Below, piece by piece: positions 42,820 through 52,200 of a stretch of 64,000 bases of DNA (position 1 is its first letter; each line of letters starts with the position of its first letter). Made by a program: the position numbers and the translations under genes. Location: positions 124,001 to 188,000 of the forward strand of contig JACIXD010000001.1 in the NCBI GenBank assembly GCA_014360645.1, written 5' to 3'. This DNA is from Actinomycetota bacterium. GTDB lineage: Bacteria > Actinomycetota > Geothermincolia > Geothermincolales > RBG-13-55-18. The notes under the pieces were generated by a model that did no database searches, was not told where the DNA came from, and saw only the letters and a program-made list of their open reading frames with translations.

Positions 42820-43236
42820 GGTGGCCCGTCGCGCATTTATCCTATGACGCCAGCGCGGCGCAGGCGGTGGTGTTGTTCCCGGCCCTCCGTAGGGGTTATC
42901 CCGCATGCGCATGAAAAAGGGTCGGCGGAGTAGCGGAAGCCGGGCAGGACGCGGCGAACGGGGGAGGGAGGCGACGGGCGGGGCGCCGGGGGAGCGAGCC
43001 GAGACCGGCCCGCGGACGAACGGGGCACTACGCGGAAAAGCCTTCGATCAGTCTCCCGCCGGAGCTCCGGGCGCCGGAGCCCGCAGGGGTCACGGTCTGC
43101 ATGGAGCGGGGGGGTGGGGACGGTGGGTTGGGGCGCATGTGTCCGCGCTGCGGCACATGCGGCGGGGAGCCGGACGGGGTTTCATGCGGGGAGCGGCGTC
43201 CGTTACAATAAAGCCGGCGACGGAAAAGGAGGCCCT
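42820..43236. other. 417-bp gap before glmU
   Basis: GC-rich, no credible gene. TACAAT at 43204-43209 with TTCATG 17 bp upstream is a weak promoter candidate for glmU. Confidence 0.4.
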
Positions 43237-44634
43237 TTGAGACGACTGGCCCTGGTCCTCGCAGCCGGCGAGGGAACGCGCATGCGATCCGCGACACCCA
43301 AGGTCCTGCACCGTGTGTGCGGGCGCTCCATGCTCTCCTGGGTGCTCGACACCCTGGAGGACCTTCAGGGCTCCGGCCACGTGGACGGCGTGGCGGTGGT
43401 CATCGGCAACGGTGCCGACCGGGTGCGTGAGGAAGTGGGGGAGCGGGGCATCTGCGTGGTGCAGGAGGAGAGGCTGGGCACCGGGCATGCGGTGATGGTG
43501 GCGGCGCCGGTCGTGGACGCCCATGACGCCGACGAGGTGCTGGTGCTCACCGCCGATTCGCCGCTCCTGACCGCCCGCACCTTGCGCGGGCTCTGCGAGG
43601 TCCAAGGGGAGGTGGGGGCCGCGGTGACCATGCTGGGAGCGGTCCTGGAAGACCCCACGGGCTACGGCCGGATCCTCCGTGACGCCGCGGGCGCCGTGAC
43701 GGGGATCGTAGAGGAGAGCGAGGCCGACCCCGGGCAGAAGAGCATAAAGGAGGTCAACACCTCCACCTACGTCTTCCGCTGGTCCGACCTGCGCGAGGTG
43801 CTGCCGCGCCTCGGTAACGACAACACCAAGGGCGAGTTCTTCCTCACCGACGCCGTGGAACTGCTGATCGGGGAGGGCGGGAAGGCGGCGGTGTACGTGA
43901 CCCCGGACGCGCGGGAAGCGCTGGGCGTCAACTCCCGCGCGCATCTGGCGGAGGCCCAAGCGGTGATGCGCGAACGCATCAACCGCCACTGGATGGAGGA
44001 AGGGGTTACCATGGAAGACCCTTCCACGGTGTACATCGACGCGGAGGTCACCATCGGCGCGGACACCCTGCTCCGTCCCATGGTCATCCTGGAGGGGAAG
44101 ACGTCGGTGGGGAGCGGGTGCCGGCTGGGGCCTAACGTGCGCATCGCGGACTCGCGCCTGGGGGACGGGGTGACGGTGGAGCAGGCCACGGTGCGGGAAT
44201 GCGAGCTGGAGGAGGGGGTGAGCGTGGGCCCCTTCGCCAGCCTGCGTCCCGGGAGCGTGTTCCGCGCCGGCTCGAAGGCGGGCACCTTCGTGGAGACCAA
44301 GAAGACGGAGGTGGGGCGCGGGAGCAAGATACCCCACCTGAGCTACATGGGCGACGCCCGCATCGGCGAGGACGTCAACGTGGGAGCGGGCAGCATCACC
44401 TGCAATTACGACGGCCGGGAGAAGCACCCCACGGTCATCGAGGACGGGGCGTTCATCGGGTCGGACACCATGTTCATAGCCCCCGTGCGCATCGGCAGGG
44501 GGGCGGTCACGGGAGCGGGATCGGCCATCACCGTGGACGTCCCCGACGGGGCCCTGGGGGTGGAACGCAGCCGCCAGAGGAACATAGAGGGCTACAGGCG
44601 CAAGGCGAAGGAAAAGGAGGAGGGCGGACCTTGA
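43237..44634 (+). CDS. glmU: Bifunctional UDP-GlcNAc pyrophosphorylase / GlcN-1-P acetyltransferase
   Basis: 465 residues from TTG 43237 with AAAAGGAGG just upstream. Makes UDP-GlcNAc for peptidoglycan and polysaccharide. Visible: pyrophosphorylase loop LVLAAGEGTRMRSATPKVLH, QEERLGTGHAVMVA, YGRILRD, EVNTSTYVF, then the left-handed beta-helix acetyltransferase with hexapeptides and KTEVGRGSKIPHLSYMGDA, VNVGAGSITCNYDG, HPTVIEDGAFIGSDT. Its TGA overlaps the TTG of prs (TTGA). Confidence 0.95.
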   Translation: MRRLALVLAAGEGTRMRSATPKVLHRVCGRSMLSWVLDTLEDLQGSGHVDGVAVVIGNGADRVREEVGERGICVVQEERLGTGHAVMVAAPVVDAHDADEVLVLTADSPLLTARTLRGLCEVQGEVGAAVTMLGAVLEDPTGYGRILRDAAGAVTGIVEESEADPGQKSIKEVNTSTYVFRWSDLREVLPRLGNDNTKGEFFLTDAVELLIGEGGKAAVYVTPDAREALGVNSRAHLAEAQAVMRERINRHWMEEGVTMEDPSTVYIDAEVTIGADTLLRPMVILEGKTSVGSGCRLGPNVRIADSRLGDGVTVEQATVRECELEEGVSVGPFASLRPGSVFRAGSKAGTFVETKKTEVGRGSKIPHLSYMGDARIGEDVNVGAGSITCNYDGREKHPTVIEDGAFIGSDTMFIAPVRIGRGAVTGAGSAITVDVPDGALGVERSRQRNIEGYRRKAKEKEEGGP

Positions 44635-45596
44635 AGGAGGTAACGCGCAAGAGGTTGATGATCTTCAGCGGGAGGAGCTATCCCGAGCTGGGGAGGCAGA
44701 TCGCCGGCCACCTGGGCACCGGCCTCGGGAAGGTGGAGCTGAAGACCTTCAGCAACGGCGAGCTGTACGTGCGTTACGAGGAGAGCGTGCGCGGATCCGA
44801 CGCCTTCGTCATCCAGACCTGCAGCGAGCCCATCAACGACCACATCATGGAGCTGCTGCTGATGATCGACGCCCTGGAGAGGGCCTCCGCCAAGCGCATC
44901 TCCGCCGTCATCCCCTATTACGGCTACTCGCGCCAGGACAAGAAGACGCTCGCCAGGGAGCCCATCAGCGCCAGGCTGGTGTGCGACCTGCTGGCGGCGG
45001 CGGGCGCGGACCGCATCCTCACCATGGACCTGCACGCCGGCCAGATCCAGGGTTTCTTCTCCGGGCCCGTGGACCACCTCACCGCGGTGCCCCTGCTGGC
45101 CTCCTATATCTCGCGGCAGAACTTCCAGGACCTGGTAATCGTATCGCCGGACGCCGGAAGGGTGAAGATGGCCAACAAGTACACCGACCACCTCGGGGTG
45201 CCCATGGCCATCCTGCACAAGCGCCGCCCCGGGCACAACCGGGCGGAGGTGCTGCACGTCATCGGCGAGGTCGAGGGCAAGACGGCGGTGCTGGTGGACG
45301 ACATGATCGACACCGCGGGGACCATGGCGGCCTCCGCGCAGGCGCTGATCGACGCCGGGGCGGCGGAGGTCTATGCCTGCGCCACCCACGGCATCTTCTC
45401 CGGCCCCGCCCGCGAGCGTCTGGACGCCAGCCCGCTCAAGAAGGTGGTGGTCACCAACACCCTCCCCATACCCGAGGAGCGCCTGAGCGAGAAGGTGGAG
45501 ATCCTCTCCATCGCCTCCATCTTCGCCAACACCATCGCCAGCGTCTTCAAGGACGAGTCGGTGAGCGAGCTCTTCGGCGGCGACAACATGCCCTGA
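44631..45596 (+). CDS. prs: Ribose-phosphate pyrophosphokinase
   Basis: 321 residues. Makes PRPP from ribose-5-phosphate and ATP. Visible: MIFSGRSYPELGRQIA, KTFSNGELYVRYEESVRG, YYGYSRQDKKTLAREPIS, the divalent-metal signature ILTMDLHAGQIQGFF, SPDAGRVKMAN and PRPP loop VLVDDMIDTAGTMA. TTG 44631 overlaps the glmU stop and has GGAGG 10 nt upstream; a perfect AAGGAGGT at 44634-44641 is oddly placed inside this reading and could instead serve the TTG/ATG at 44655-44658. The glmU-prs pair is conserved widely. Confidence 0.94.
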   Translation: MKEVTRKRLMIFSGRSYPELGRQIAGHLGTGLGKVELKTFSNGELYVRYEESVRGSDAFVIQTCSEPINDHIMELLLMIDALERASAKRISAVIPYYGYSRQDKKTLAREPISARLVCDLLAAAGADRILTMDLHAGQIQGFFSGPVDHLTAVPLLASYISRQNFQDLVIVSPDAGRVKMANKYTDHLGVPMAILHKRRPGHNRAEVLHVIGEVEGKTAVLVDDMIDTAGTMAASAQALIDAGAAEVYACATHGIFSGPARERLDASPLKKVVVTNTLPIPEERLSEKVEILSIASIFANTIASVFKDESVSELFGGDNMP

Positions 45597-45742
45597 GGAA
45601 GGGGAGCACCAACTCATATCATGGCGGCGCAGGGTTACCCCGGCCGCCCGGGGGAAAAGATGCCGTGAGACCGTGGAACGGCGCGCCGCTCCGTCAGGGG
45701 GTCTTCCCGCCTCGGTTCCCGCCCCGCGCCCGGCTCGCGGGG

Positions 45743-46315
45743 TCAAGCGGTTAACTCGCGGTAAAGGGACTCCGCCTCCTCCTCCAGGGCCTCCAATTGC
45801 GAGAATTGTTCCTGGATGCGCGCGGCCACGGCGTCCATGGCCTGGAGGATGGGCATGAGCGCCCGCGGGTCTTCGAGGTAGGGGAGACCATCGAGGGCGG
45901 AAGAGCACAGGCCTAGGTACTCCGTGTATGCGCTGATGATGAGCTCGTTGAGCTCCACGAGTTCGAGGACCTTCTCGGCGTAGGGTTCATACTTGCGGCT
46001 CCGCTCCGCCTGGAGCGCCTCACACTTCTCGCCCACGGTACGAAAGGCGGCGAAGGAGGCGGATACCAGATCGCGGGCGTCCGAGATGGCCGCCCGGCCC
46101 TTCTTTCCCAGCTCCTGCCAGTCCCCCTCGCGCAGCAACTTTTCCATCCGGGAGGGGAATTCCTGCAGCCCCGCCAGCACCGCCCGGGCGCTGATATAGC
46201 TGGAACGCGCCTCCTGCGCGTAACGCGCGGCCCTGGAGCCGCATCCCGCCGCTGCGACCGTGGCGCCGAGGGCGAGCAGGAAGGCGACGAGGACGGCGGC
46301 GCGCGGCGCTCTCAC
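45743..46315 (-). CDS. Small lipoprotein with helical body (second of pair)
   Basis: 190 residues from GTG 46315, which overlaps the TGA of the upstream gene (GTGA) and has AGGAG upstream. Signal and lipobox: VLVAFLLALGATVAAAGCGS, with Cys as lipid site. The mature part is helical and Glu/Leu-rich (ARSSYISARAVLAGLQEFPS ... QEQFSQLEALEEEAESLYRE), probably coiled coil. Not recognised. Coupled to a second lipoprotein of similar style at 46312-47010, so the two probably work together at the outer face of the membrane. Confidence 0.75.
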   Translation of the reverse strand: MRAPRAAVLVAFLLALGATVAAAGCGSRAARYAQEARSSYISARAVLAGLQEFPSRMEKLLREGDWQELGKKGRAAISDARDLVSASFAAFRTVGEKCEALQAERSRKYEPYAEKVLELVELNELIISAYTEYLGLCSSALDGLPYLEDPRALMPILQAMDAVAARIQEQFSQLEALEEEAESLYRELTA

Positions 46316-47010
46316 AGGCCGTGCTCCTCTCGGTACCGGTCGGCCGCTTCCGCGGCGCTCGAGGCCTCGCGCAGCAGCGAGCCTATCTCGGAGGCCAGGC
46401 GGTCGATCTCGCCCGTGTACCAGGAGAGCTGCCCGGCGTTCTCCGCCGCGGGAAGCACGTCGAGCATGTCCCACACCGCGGCCAGGAGCTCGCGGTTTTT
46501 CTCCAGGGCCCGGGAGGTGGGTTCCAGGGCATCGAGCGCCATCCCCGCGTAGGTGGCGTAGTCGCCCGCCTTGTCCATGTCCTCTACCTCGCGCAGCAGC
46601 GAGGCGGCGCGCGAGATGCGCGCCTCCAACTCGTCCACGTCCAGCATGGCCATCTCCGCCAGCGACTTCCCCTCCGCGATGGTGTCTTCCACGTCGGAGA
46701 AGCGCGTTCCCAGCTCGTTGAAGCGCGCGTCCAGGTCGAGAAGGTCCTCGAGGAGGGGCTTGGAGGAGGCGATGAGGCGCTCCGCCTCGCGCACCTTCGC
46801 CTCCGCGGCAGACCTTCCGCCGCACCCCGCGGCCGGAACGGCGAGGCATGCGAGGAGCGCCGCGGCGGCGAACAGGAGGGGCAGCCGCCTCCCGGCGGCA
46901 CGCGGGCGCGGCCGTATCGCGCGCCCTCCAGGGCGGCGGGCGCTCCGATACAAGGGCCCCGCCTCCCGGGACGGCGCCGGCGCTTCTGCTCTCGCGTCCC
47001 TTACATCCAT
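46312..47010 (-). CDS. Small lipoprotein with helical body (first of pair)
   Basis: 232 residues from ATG 47010. A long Arg/Pro-rich N-terminus precedes the signal core LPLLFAAAALLACLAVPAAGC, whose last Cys is a lipobox; the ~55-residue lead is unusual and the true start might be later, but no closer in-frame ATG/GTG/TTG is seen. The mature part is helical (AEAKVREAERLIASSKPLLE, ISRAASLLREVEDMDKAG, IDRLASEIGSLLREASSAAE). Paralogous in style to the gene it overlaps. Function unknown. Confidence 0.7.
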   Translation of the reverse strand: MDVRDARAEAPAPSREAGPLYRSARRPGGRAIRPRPRAAGRRLPLLFAAAALLACLAVPAAGCGGRSAAEAKVREAERLIASSKPLLEDLLDLDARFNELGTRFSDVEDTIAEGKSLAEMAMLDVDELEARISRAASLLREVEDMDKAGDYATYAGMALDALEPTSRALEKNRELLAAVWDMLDVLPAAENAGQLSWYTGEIDRLASEIGSLLREASSAAEAADRYREEHGL

Positions 47011-47371
47011 CTCCGTGCTATCTTCTCCTCGAGGCGCCGTCTGTCCTCCCGGCAAAGGGGGGAGCGAGCGCCGGCGCGCTCAGGTCGCGCCTGCGACGCC
47101 GCGTCGTCCGGGCTTGGCAGAGCGCGGAGACCTATGCGCGGCTCCCACCGCTCCCGCCCACTTCTTTACGCCGCGCACCTTAAGACCCGGGCCGGGTATC
47201 CCCGGAAGGGCTCATATCGTCCGCGGGGCGTGAAGAGCCGGCGGCACTGCACCGCCATTTCTGTTCCGGCCGCTTCTTGCATCCCGCTCTTTCTGCTGTA
47301 AACGGACTGGAAAGGGGCGGTACGGATCCCCCCGCGAGGCGGGGGGCGGACGGCCGTGCCCGAGCATCCCG
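47011..47371. other. 361-bp gap upstream of the lipoprotein pair
   Basis: Lies between the 3' end of pth and the start of the lipoprotein genes, all on the minus strand. I see no gene and no strong promoter or terminator. Confidence 0.4.
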
Positions 47372-47926
47372 TCAGTTGAAGAGGTTCATGGCGGTGTCGA
47401 GTCCGTCCATGACCACGCTCTCGGCAGCGGCGGCGGCCCTGGAACACCAGCCGAGGAACTCCTCCAGCTCCGCCCCGTGCATCTCCTCCAGGACATACCG
47501 CGCCGGATCCATGCCCTCGGGAGGCCTTCCCACGCCTACGCGGACGCGGGGGAAGGCGGTGGTGCCCAGGGCCTCGATCACCGACTGCACCCCAAGGTGT
47601 CCACCCGAGGAGCCACCCGCCCTGATGCGGATGGTGCCGGGCTTCAGGTCCATGTCGTCGTGGATGACGAGGATGTTCCGTGGCTCGACCCCCAGCTTGC
47701 GGCGCAGGCGTTTCGCGGCCTTTCCGCTGAGATTCATGTAGGTGAGGGGGCGGGCGAGACAGACGTCCTCGGTGTAGAAGGTCGCTTCCGCGAGATCGTA
47801 GGTCTTGCGGGGACGCAGGACGACACCGTGCCTGCGCGCCAGCTCCTCCACCGCCCAGAAGCCCGCGTTATGCCTGGTCCTGCGGTAGCTCTCGCCCGGG
47901 TTACCCAGGCCTAGGATCAGGTACAT
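47372..47926 (-). CDS. pth: Peptidyl-tRNA hydrolase
   Basis: 184 residues. Releases peptides from prematurely dropped peptidyl-tRNA. Visible: LILGLGNPGESYRRTRHNAGF with the catalytic His, LARPLTYMNLSGKA, LVIHDDMDLKPGTIRIRAGGSSGGHLGVQS, and RVRVGVGRPPEGMD. ATG 47926 follows GGAGGGGG. Downstream of rplY with a strong hairpin in between, the usual rplY-pth pairing. Confidence 0.95.
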   Translation of the reverse strand: MYLILGLGNPGESYRRTRHNAGFWAVEELARRHGVVLRPRKTYDLAEATFYTEDVCLARPLTYMNLSGKAAKRLRRKLGVEPRNILVIHDDMDLKPGTIRIRAGGSSGGHLGVQSVIEALGTTAFPRVRVGVGRPPEGMDPARYVLEEMHGAELEEFLGWCSRAAAAAESVVMDGLDTAMNLFN

Positions 47927-47942
47927 GCCCCCTCCCGCACGA

Positions 47943-47969
47943 AGACGGGGGCGGAGCTCCCGCCCCCGT
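47943..47969 (-). other. Perfect 11-bp hairpin between rplY and pth
   Basis: GACGGGGGCGG (47943-47953), 5-nt loop, CCGCCCCCGTC (47959-47969). No T-run follows in the direction of transcription, so it may attenuate or stabilise rather than terminate. Confidence 0.55.
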
Positions 47970-48001
47970 CGTGAATATGCGCATCGTTCCCGCGCCGCTG
48001 G

Positions 48002-48715
48002 TTATTCCTCTTCCTCTGTCTCGCCCGCCCCGGCCTCCGAGGCCTCTTCCTCGCCGCCCGCGGCGGCCTCTTCCAGGGCTTCCTCGCCGCCCGCGGCCTC
48101 CGCCTCTTCCGCCGGCACCTCGAAGAGCTCCTGCACCACGCGCGCCGCCTCTCGCACGCGCTTGGGAGTGACGGCGGCCACGATCTCCTCCGGAGAGTTC
48201 ACGTACTCCACGCCCGGGAGGCGGGGCAGGTCGCTCACGCGCAGGTTCTGCTTGAGGTTGAGGTGGGAGACGTCAACCACGACCTCCTCCGGCAGGTCTT
48301 TGGGATAACACTCCACGGTGACCTCGTAGAGGTAGTGCTGGAGGATGCCCCCGGCCTTCACCCCCACCGGCTCGCCCTCGAAGCGAAGGGACACCACGGC
48401 GTGCAGCTTCTCGTCGCTGCGGATGCGCTGGAAATCCACGTGCAGGATCTGGTCCTTGAGGGGGTGGCGCTGCAGCTCCTTGACCACCACGGTGTGCTCG
48501 CCTTCCTCGTCTCCTTCCAGCCTCATGCTCAACAGGCCGTGCAGCCCCTTCTCGCGGCGCATGAGGGCCCGGAAGGACCTCTCGTCCACGGAGACGGAGA
48601 GAGGCTCAAAGGCGTGGCCGTAGACCACGGCCGGGATGCGCCCGCGGCGCCTCATCTTCTTGACCGCCTCCTTGCCCTTTTCCGTCCTGGGGGCAGCAAC
48701 GATATCGACTTCCAT
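48002..48715 (-). CDS. rplY: 50S ribosomal protein L25 (CTC/TL5 long form)
   Basis: 237 residues from ATG 48715 (GAGGTG upstream). Binds 5S rRNA. Visible: MEVDIVAAPRTEKGKEAVKK, RRRGRIPAVVYGHAFEPLSV, LKDQILHVDFQRIRSDEKLH and PVGVKAGGILQHYLYEVTVE, then the C-terminal CTC domain and an acidic tail rich in Glu/Ala/Gly. The acidic extension is common in high-GC relatives. Confidence 0.94.
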   Translation of the reverse strand: MEVDIVAAPRTEKGKEAVKKMRRRGRIPAVVYGHAFEPLSVSVDERSFRALMRREKGLHGLLSMRLEGDEEGEHTVVVKELQRHPLKDQILHVDFQRIRSDEKLHAVVSLRFEGEPVGVKAGGILQHYLYEVTVECYPKDLPEEVVVDVSHLNLKQNLRVSDLPRLPGVEYVNSPEEIVAAVTPKRVREAARVVQELFEVPAEEAEAAGGEEALEEAAAGGEEEASEAGAGETEEEE

Positions 48716-48776
48716 CTCTCGACACCTCTTGTTCCGTTTTCTCGCCCGCTCCCGCTCGGGCCCAACCAGACAACTA

Positions 48777-48805
48777 ATTATAGGGAAAGGCACTGCCGTA
48801 GGCAA
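48777..48805 (-). promoter_or_regulatory. Promoter of rplY-pth
   Basis: On the minus strand TTGCCT (48800-48805), a 17-bp spacer, TATAAT (48777-48782). Leader about 55 nt. Confidence 0.6.
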
Positions 48806-49276
48806 CAGCAGCATTGACTTTGTGATCTAAATTTCAAAAGTAGACAGTTTAAGCTTTAAAACTGGACACTAAGATATTCCAGCAGGTGATTCACTCCGCT
48901 ATCGGTCGGGGGACGGATGCAGTAAGATGCGGCAGGTCGATAGGACATTGCCGTCAGTGGTCCATTCTGCCATCAGCCGGCTCCCTCGCTTACCAGAACG
49001 GATGTAACTATGTGACGCCGCGATTCCCGGATCTTATATCCGAAATTCGCCCCCTTCCTTTGTCGGTCTTGTCCGGTCTGTCGGGGTGAGAGGGCGACCT
49101 CGATGTTCGTCAACCTTGAAAAAGACTACCGAGAGGATATGCCATCCGCATGACGTGGTCCGGTGAACGTGATCCGGCACCTCGGTAGAATAGGTTGCAG
49201 GCCTGGGTGCTGTGCGCCGAGGTTGTTCAGGCATGCCCCGATGCCGGGGCATGAGACCGGAATGAGAGGCATGGTG
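48806..49276. other. 471-bp gap with an AT-rich imperfect palindrome
   Basis: At 48839-48870 the arms AGT-N3-CAGTTT and AAACTG-N3-ACT flank a central AAGCTT. The outer arm, read inward as AGTGTCCAGTTTT, resembles ends of some insertion sequences, but no transposase remains. The rest is non-coding as far as I can see and must hold the mfd promoter. Confidence 0.45.
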
Positions 49277-52200
49277 ATGCAGGAAGAGGAGATCCTGCGC
49301 TGGATAGGCTCACAGGTAGCGGCGGAGCTGGGCGACCTTTGGGAGAGGCTGCCGCGCGGCGTGGGGCACCTGGCGGTGAGGGCCGAGGAGGAGACACACC
49401 CGTTCCTGATCGCCCGCCTCCGCGAGGCGGTGGAGGGCACGTTGCTGGTGGCGTTGCCGGGAAGGGAGGCAGCTGAGGAGCTGGCCGCCTCCCTGTCGCG
49501 CCTCCTGGGAGAGGGCGCGGTGATGCCGCTGCCCTACCGCGAGCTGGCCATCGCCGGGGAAAGGGGGGAGGACCCCGAGGCGGTGTCGCTGCGCTTCCGT
49601 GCCCTGCGGGCCATGGCGCGGGGAGAACGCGTTGCGGTGGTATGCGATGCGCGGGCCCTGGCGCAGGCGTTCCCAGCCGCCGCGGCGGCGTTGGAGCCGC
49701 TGCGCCTGCGGGTGGACGCGGAGACCGACCTCCAGGAGGCTGCGCGGCGCCTGGCGGAGATGGGCTACAGGAGGGAATATCTCGTGGAGGGGGCGGGGCA
49801 GTTCGCGGTGCGCGGGGGCATCCTGGATGTCTTCGACCCTGGCCTCCCGCGACCGGTGAGGGCGGAGTTCTTCGGTGACCGCGTGGAGAGATTACGCTTC
49901 TTCAACCCCGCCGACCAGCGCTCCCGCGCCGCCCTGGCGGAGGTGGAGGTCTTCCCCGTGGCGGCGGGGCACGAGGCCGGAGAGGGGGCGCCGCCGCTGC
50001 GGCTGCTGGGAGAGGGGGGAGCGGCGGTGGTCTCGCAGCCGCTGGCGGTGCGCGAGAAGCTGCTCGCGTACGGTTCCCCGCCCTCTTTTTCCATGGAGGC
50101 GGAGAAAAAGGGGTTCCTCCTGGTGGAGCTCGACCCCCTGGCGGCCCACGCCGCGGGATCCGTCTCCGCCCGCGGGGTCCCCGAGTACCGGGGGCGAGTG
50201 GCGGATTTTCTTTCCGACCTGGGGACGGAGCTGGGATCGGGATGGAGGGCGGCGTTCCTCCTCGCTACCCGGGGCAGGCTGGAGCGCATGCGGGAGCTGC
50301 TGGTGGAGGAGGGCATACCGGTGCTCACGGAAGGCGAACCCGGGCCGGGGACGGTGCGCCTCGCCGCGCGGGACTGGCCGCGCGGCTTCCGGCTCGAGCG
50401 CGCCCGCCTGGCGGTGTACACGGAGGCGGACGTCTTCGGGGGCCTGCGGGTGCGTCCCTCGGTGCCGGCGGCGGGGGGCGGCCGCGCGGTAGAGGGGTGG
50501 TGGGACCTGGAGGAGGGGGACTACGTGGTGCACGTGAACCACGGCATCGCGGTCTACGGGGGCCTGGTGAAGCGCGAGGTCGACGGAGCGGTGCGCGAGT
50601 ACCTCCTGCTGCGCTACGCGGGCGGGGACTCCCTGTACGTGCCCACCGACCGCATCGACCTCGTACACCGCTACGTGGGGGCCGAGAGGCCGGAGATACA
50701 CCGCCTCTCCAGTCACCACTGGAGGCGCGTCACCCGCAGGGCACGCTCCGCGGTCAAGGAGATGGCCTTCGACCTGCTCAAGCTGTACGCGGACCGTATG
50801 GCGGGCGAGGGCCATGCCTTCTCGCCCGACGACCCCTGGCAGCGGGAGCTGGAGAGCTCCTTCCCCTACGCGGAGACTCCCGACCAGGAGAAGGCCATAG
50901 AGGAGGTGAAGAGGGACATGGAGAGGCCTGTGCCCATGGACCGCCTGGTCTACGGTGACGTGGGTTACGGTAAGACGGAGGTGGCGGTGCGCGCCGCCTT
51001 CAAGGCGGTGATGGACGGCAAACAGGTGGCGGTGCTGGTGCCCACCACCGTGCTGGCCCAGCAGCACGAGAGGACCTTTCGAGAGCGCTTCGCGCCCTTT
51101 CCCGTGCGCGTGGAGACCCTCACCCGCTTCCGCGCCCCTGGGGAGCAGAGGGAGATCCTGGAAAGAGTGGCCTCGGGGGAGGTGGACGTGGTCATCGGCA
51201 CCCACCGCCTGCTGCAGGAGGACGTAAGCATGGCGGACCTGGGACTGGTGATCGTGGACGAGGAACACCGCTTCGGGGTGGCGCAGAAGGAGCGCCTCAA
51301 GGCCCTGCGGCGCAGCGTGGACGTGCTCACCCTCACCGCCACCCCCATCCCCCGCACCCTGCAGATGTCCCTTTCAGGCATCCGGGACCTCAGCGTCATC
51401 GACACCCCCATCGCCGAGCGGCACGCGGTGATCACCTCCGTAGGGCCCTACGACGACGACCTGGTGCGGGAGGCCGTCCGCGCCGAGCTCGAGCGTTCCG
51501 GGCAGGTCTTCTACGTCCACAACCGCGTGCGCACCATTGAGCGTGCGGCGCGGCATGTGCGCGAGCTGGTCCCCGAGGCGCGGGTGCTGGTGGGCCACGG
51601 CCAGATGAAGGAGAGGAAGCTGGAGGCGGTGATGGACGATTTCATCGCCGGGCGCGCCGACGTGCTGGTGTGCACCACCATCGTGGAGTCGGGCTTGGAC
51701 CTCCCCAACGTCAACACCCTCATCGTGGACGGGGCGGAGAACCTGGGGCTATCCCAACTCTACCACCTGAGGGGGAGGGTGGGGCGCGGCAGCCGCCAGG
51801 CCTACGCCTTCTTCCTCTTCCGCGAGGGAAGAGCCATGAGCGAGGGGGCCCTGCAGCGCCTCAAGGTGATACGGGACTTCTCCGAGCTGGGATCCGGCCT
51901 CAGGGTGGCCATGAAAGACCTCGAGATCAGGGGGGCCGGCAACCTGTTGGGTCCTGAGCAGCACGGGCATGTGGAGGCGGTGGGGTTCGAGCTCTACTGC
52001 CGCATGCTCGCAGACGCCGTGGACGAGCTGCGCGGAGCGGTGCGCGCCCGCCCCTCCGAGGTCACCATCGACCTGCCCCTGCGCGCCTTCGTGGCCGCGG
52101 AATACGTCTCGCGCACCTCGCGCCGGGTGGAGATCTACCACCGCCTGGGGGAGGCGGGGTCGCAGGCGGAGGTCGATTCCCTGGCCGGGGAGGTGCGCGA

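Noticed and set aside
42679-42912. Minus-strand frame containing GAVGFEPT
   Set aside because: This is the well-known spurious translation of the antisense of a tRNA gene, here tRNA-Gln.
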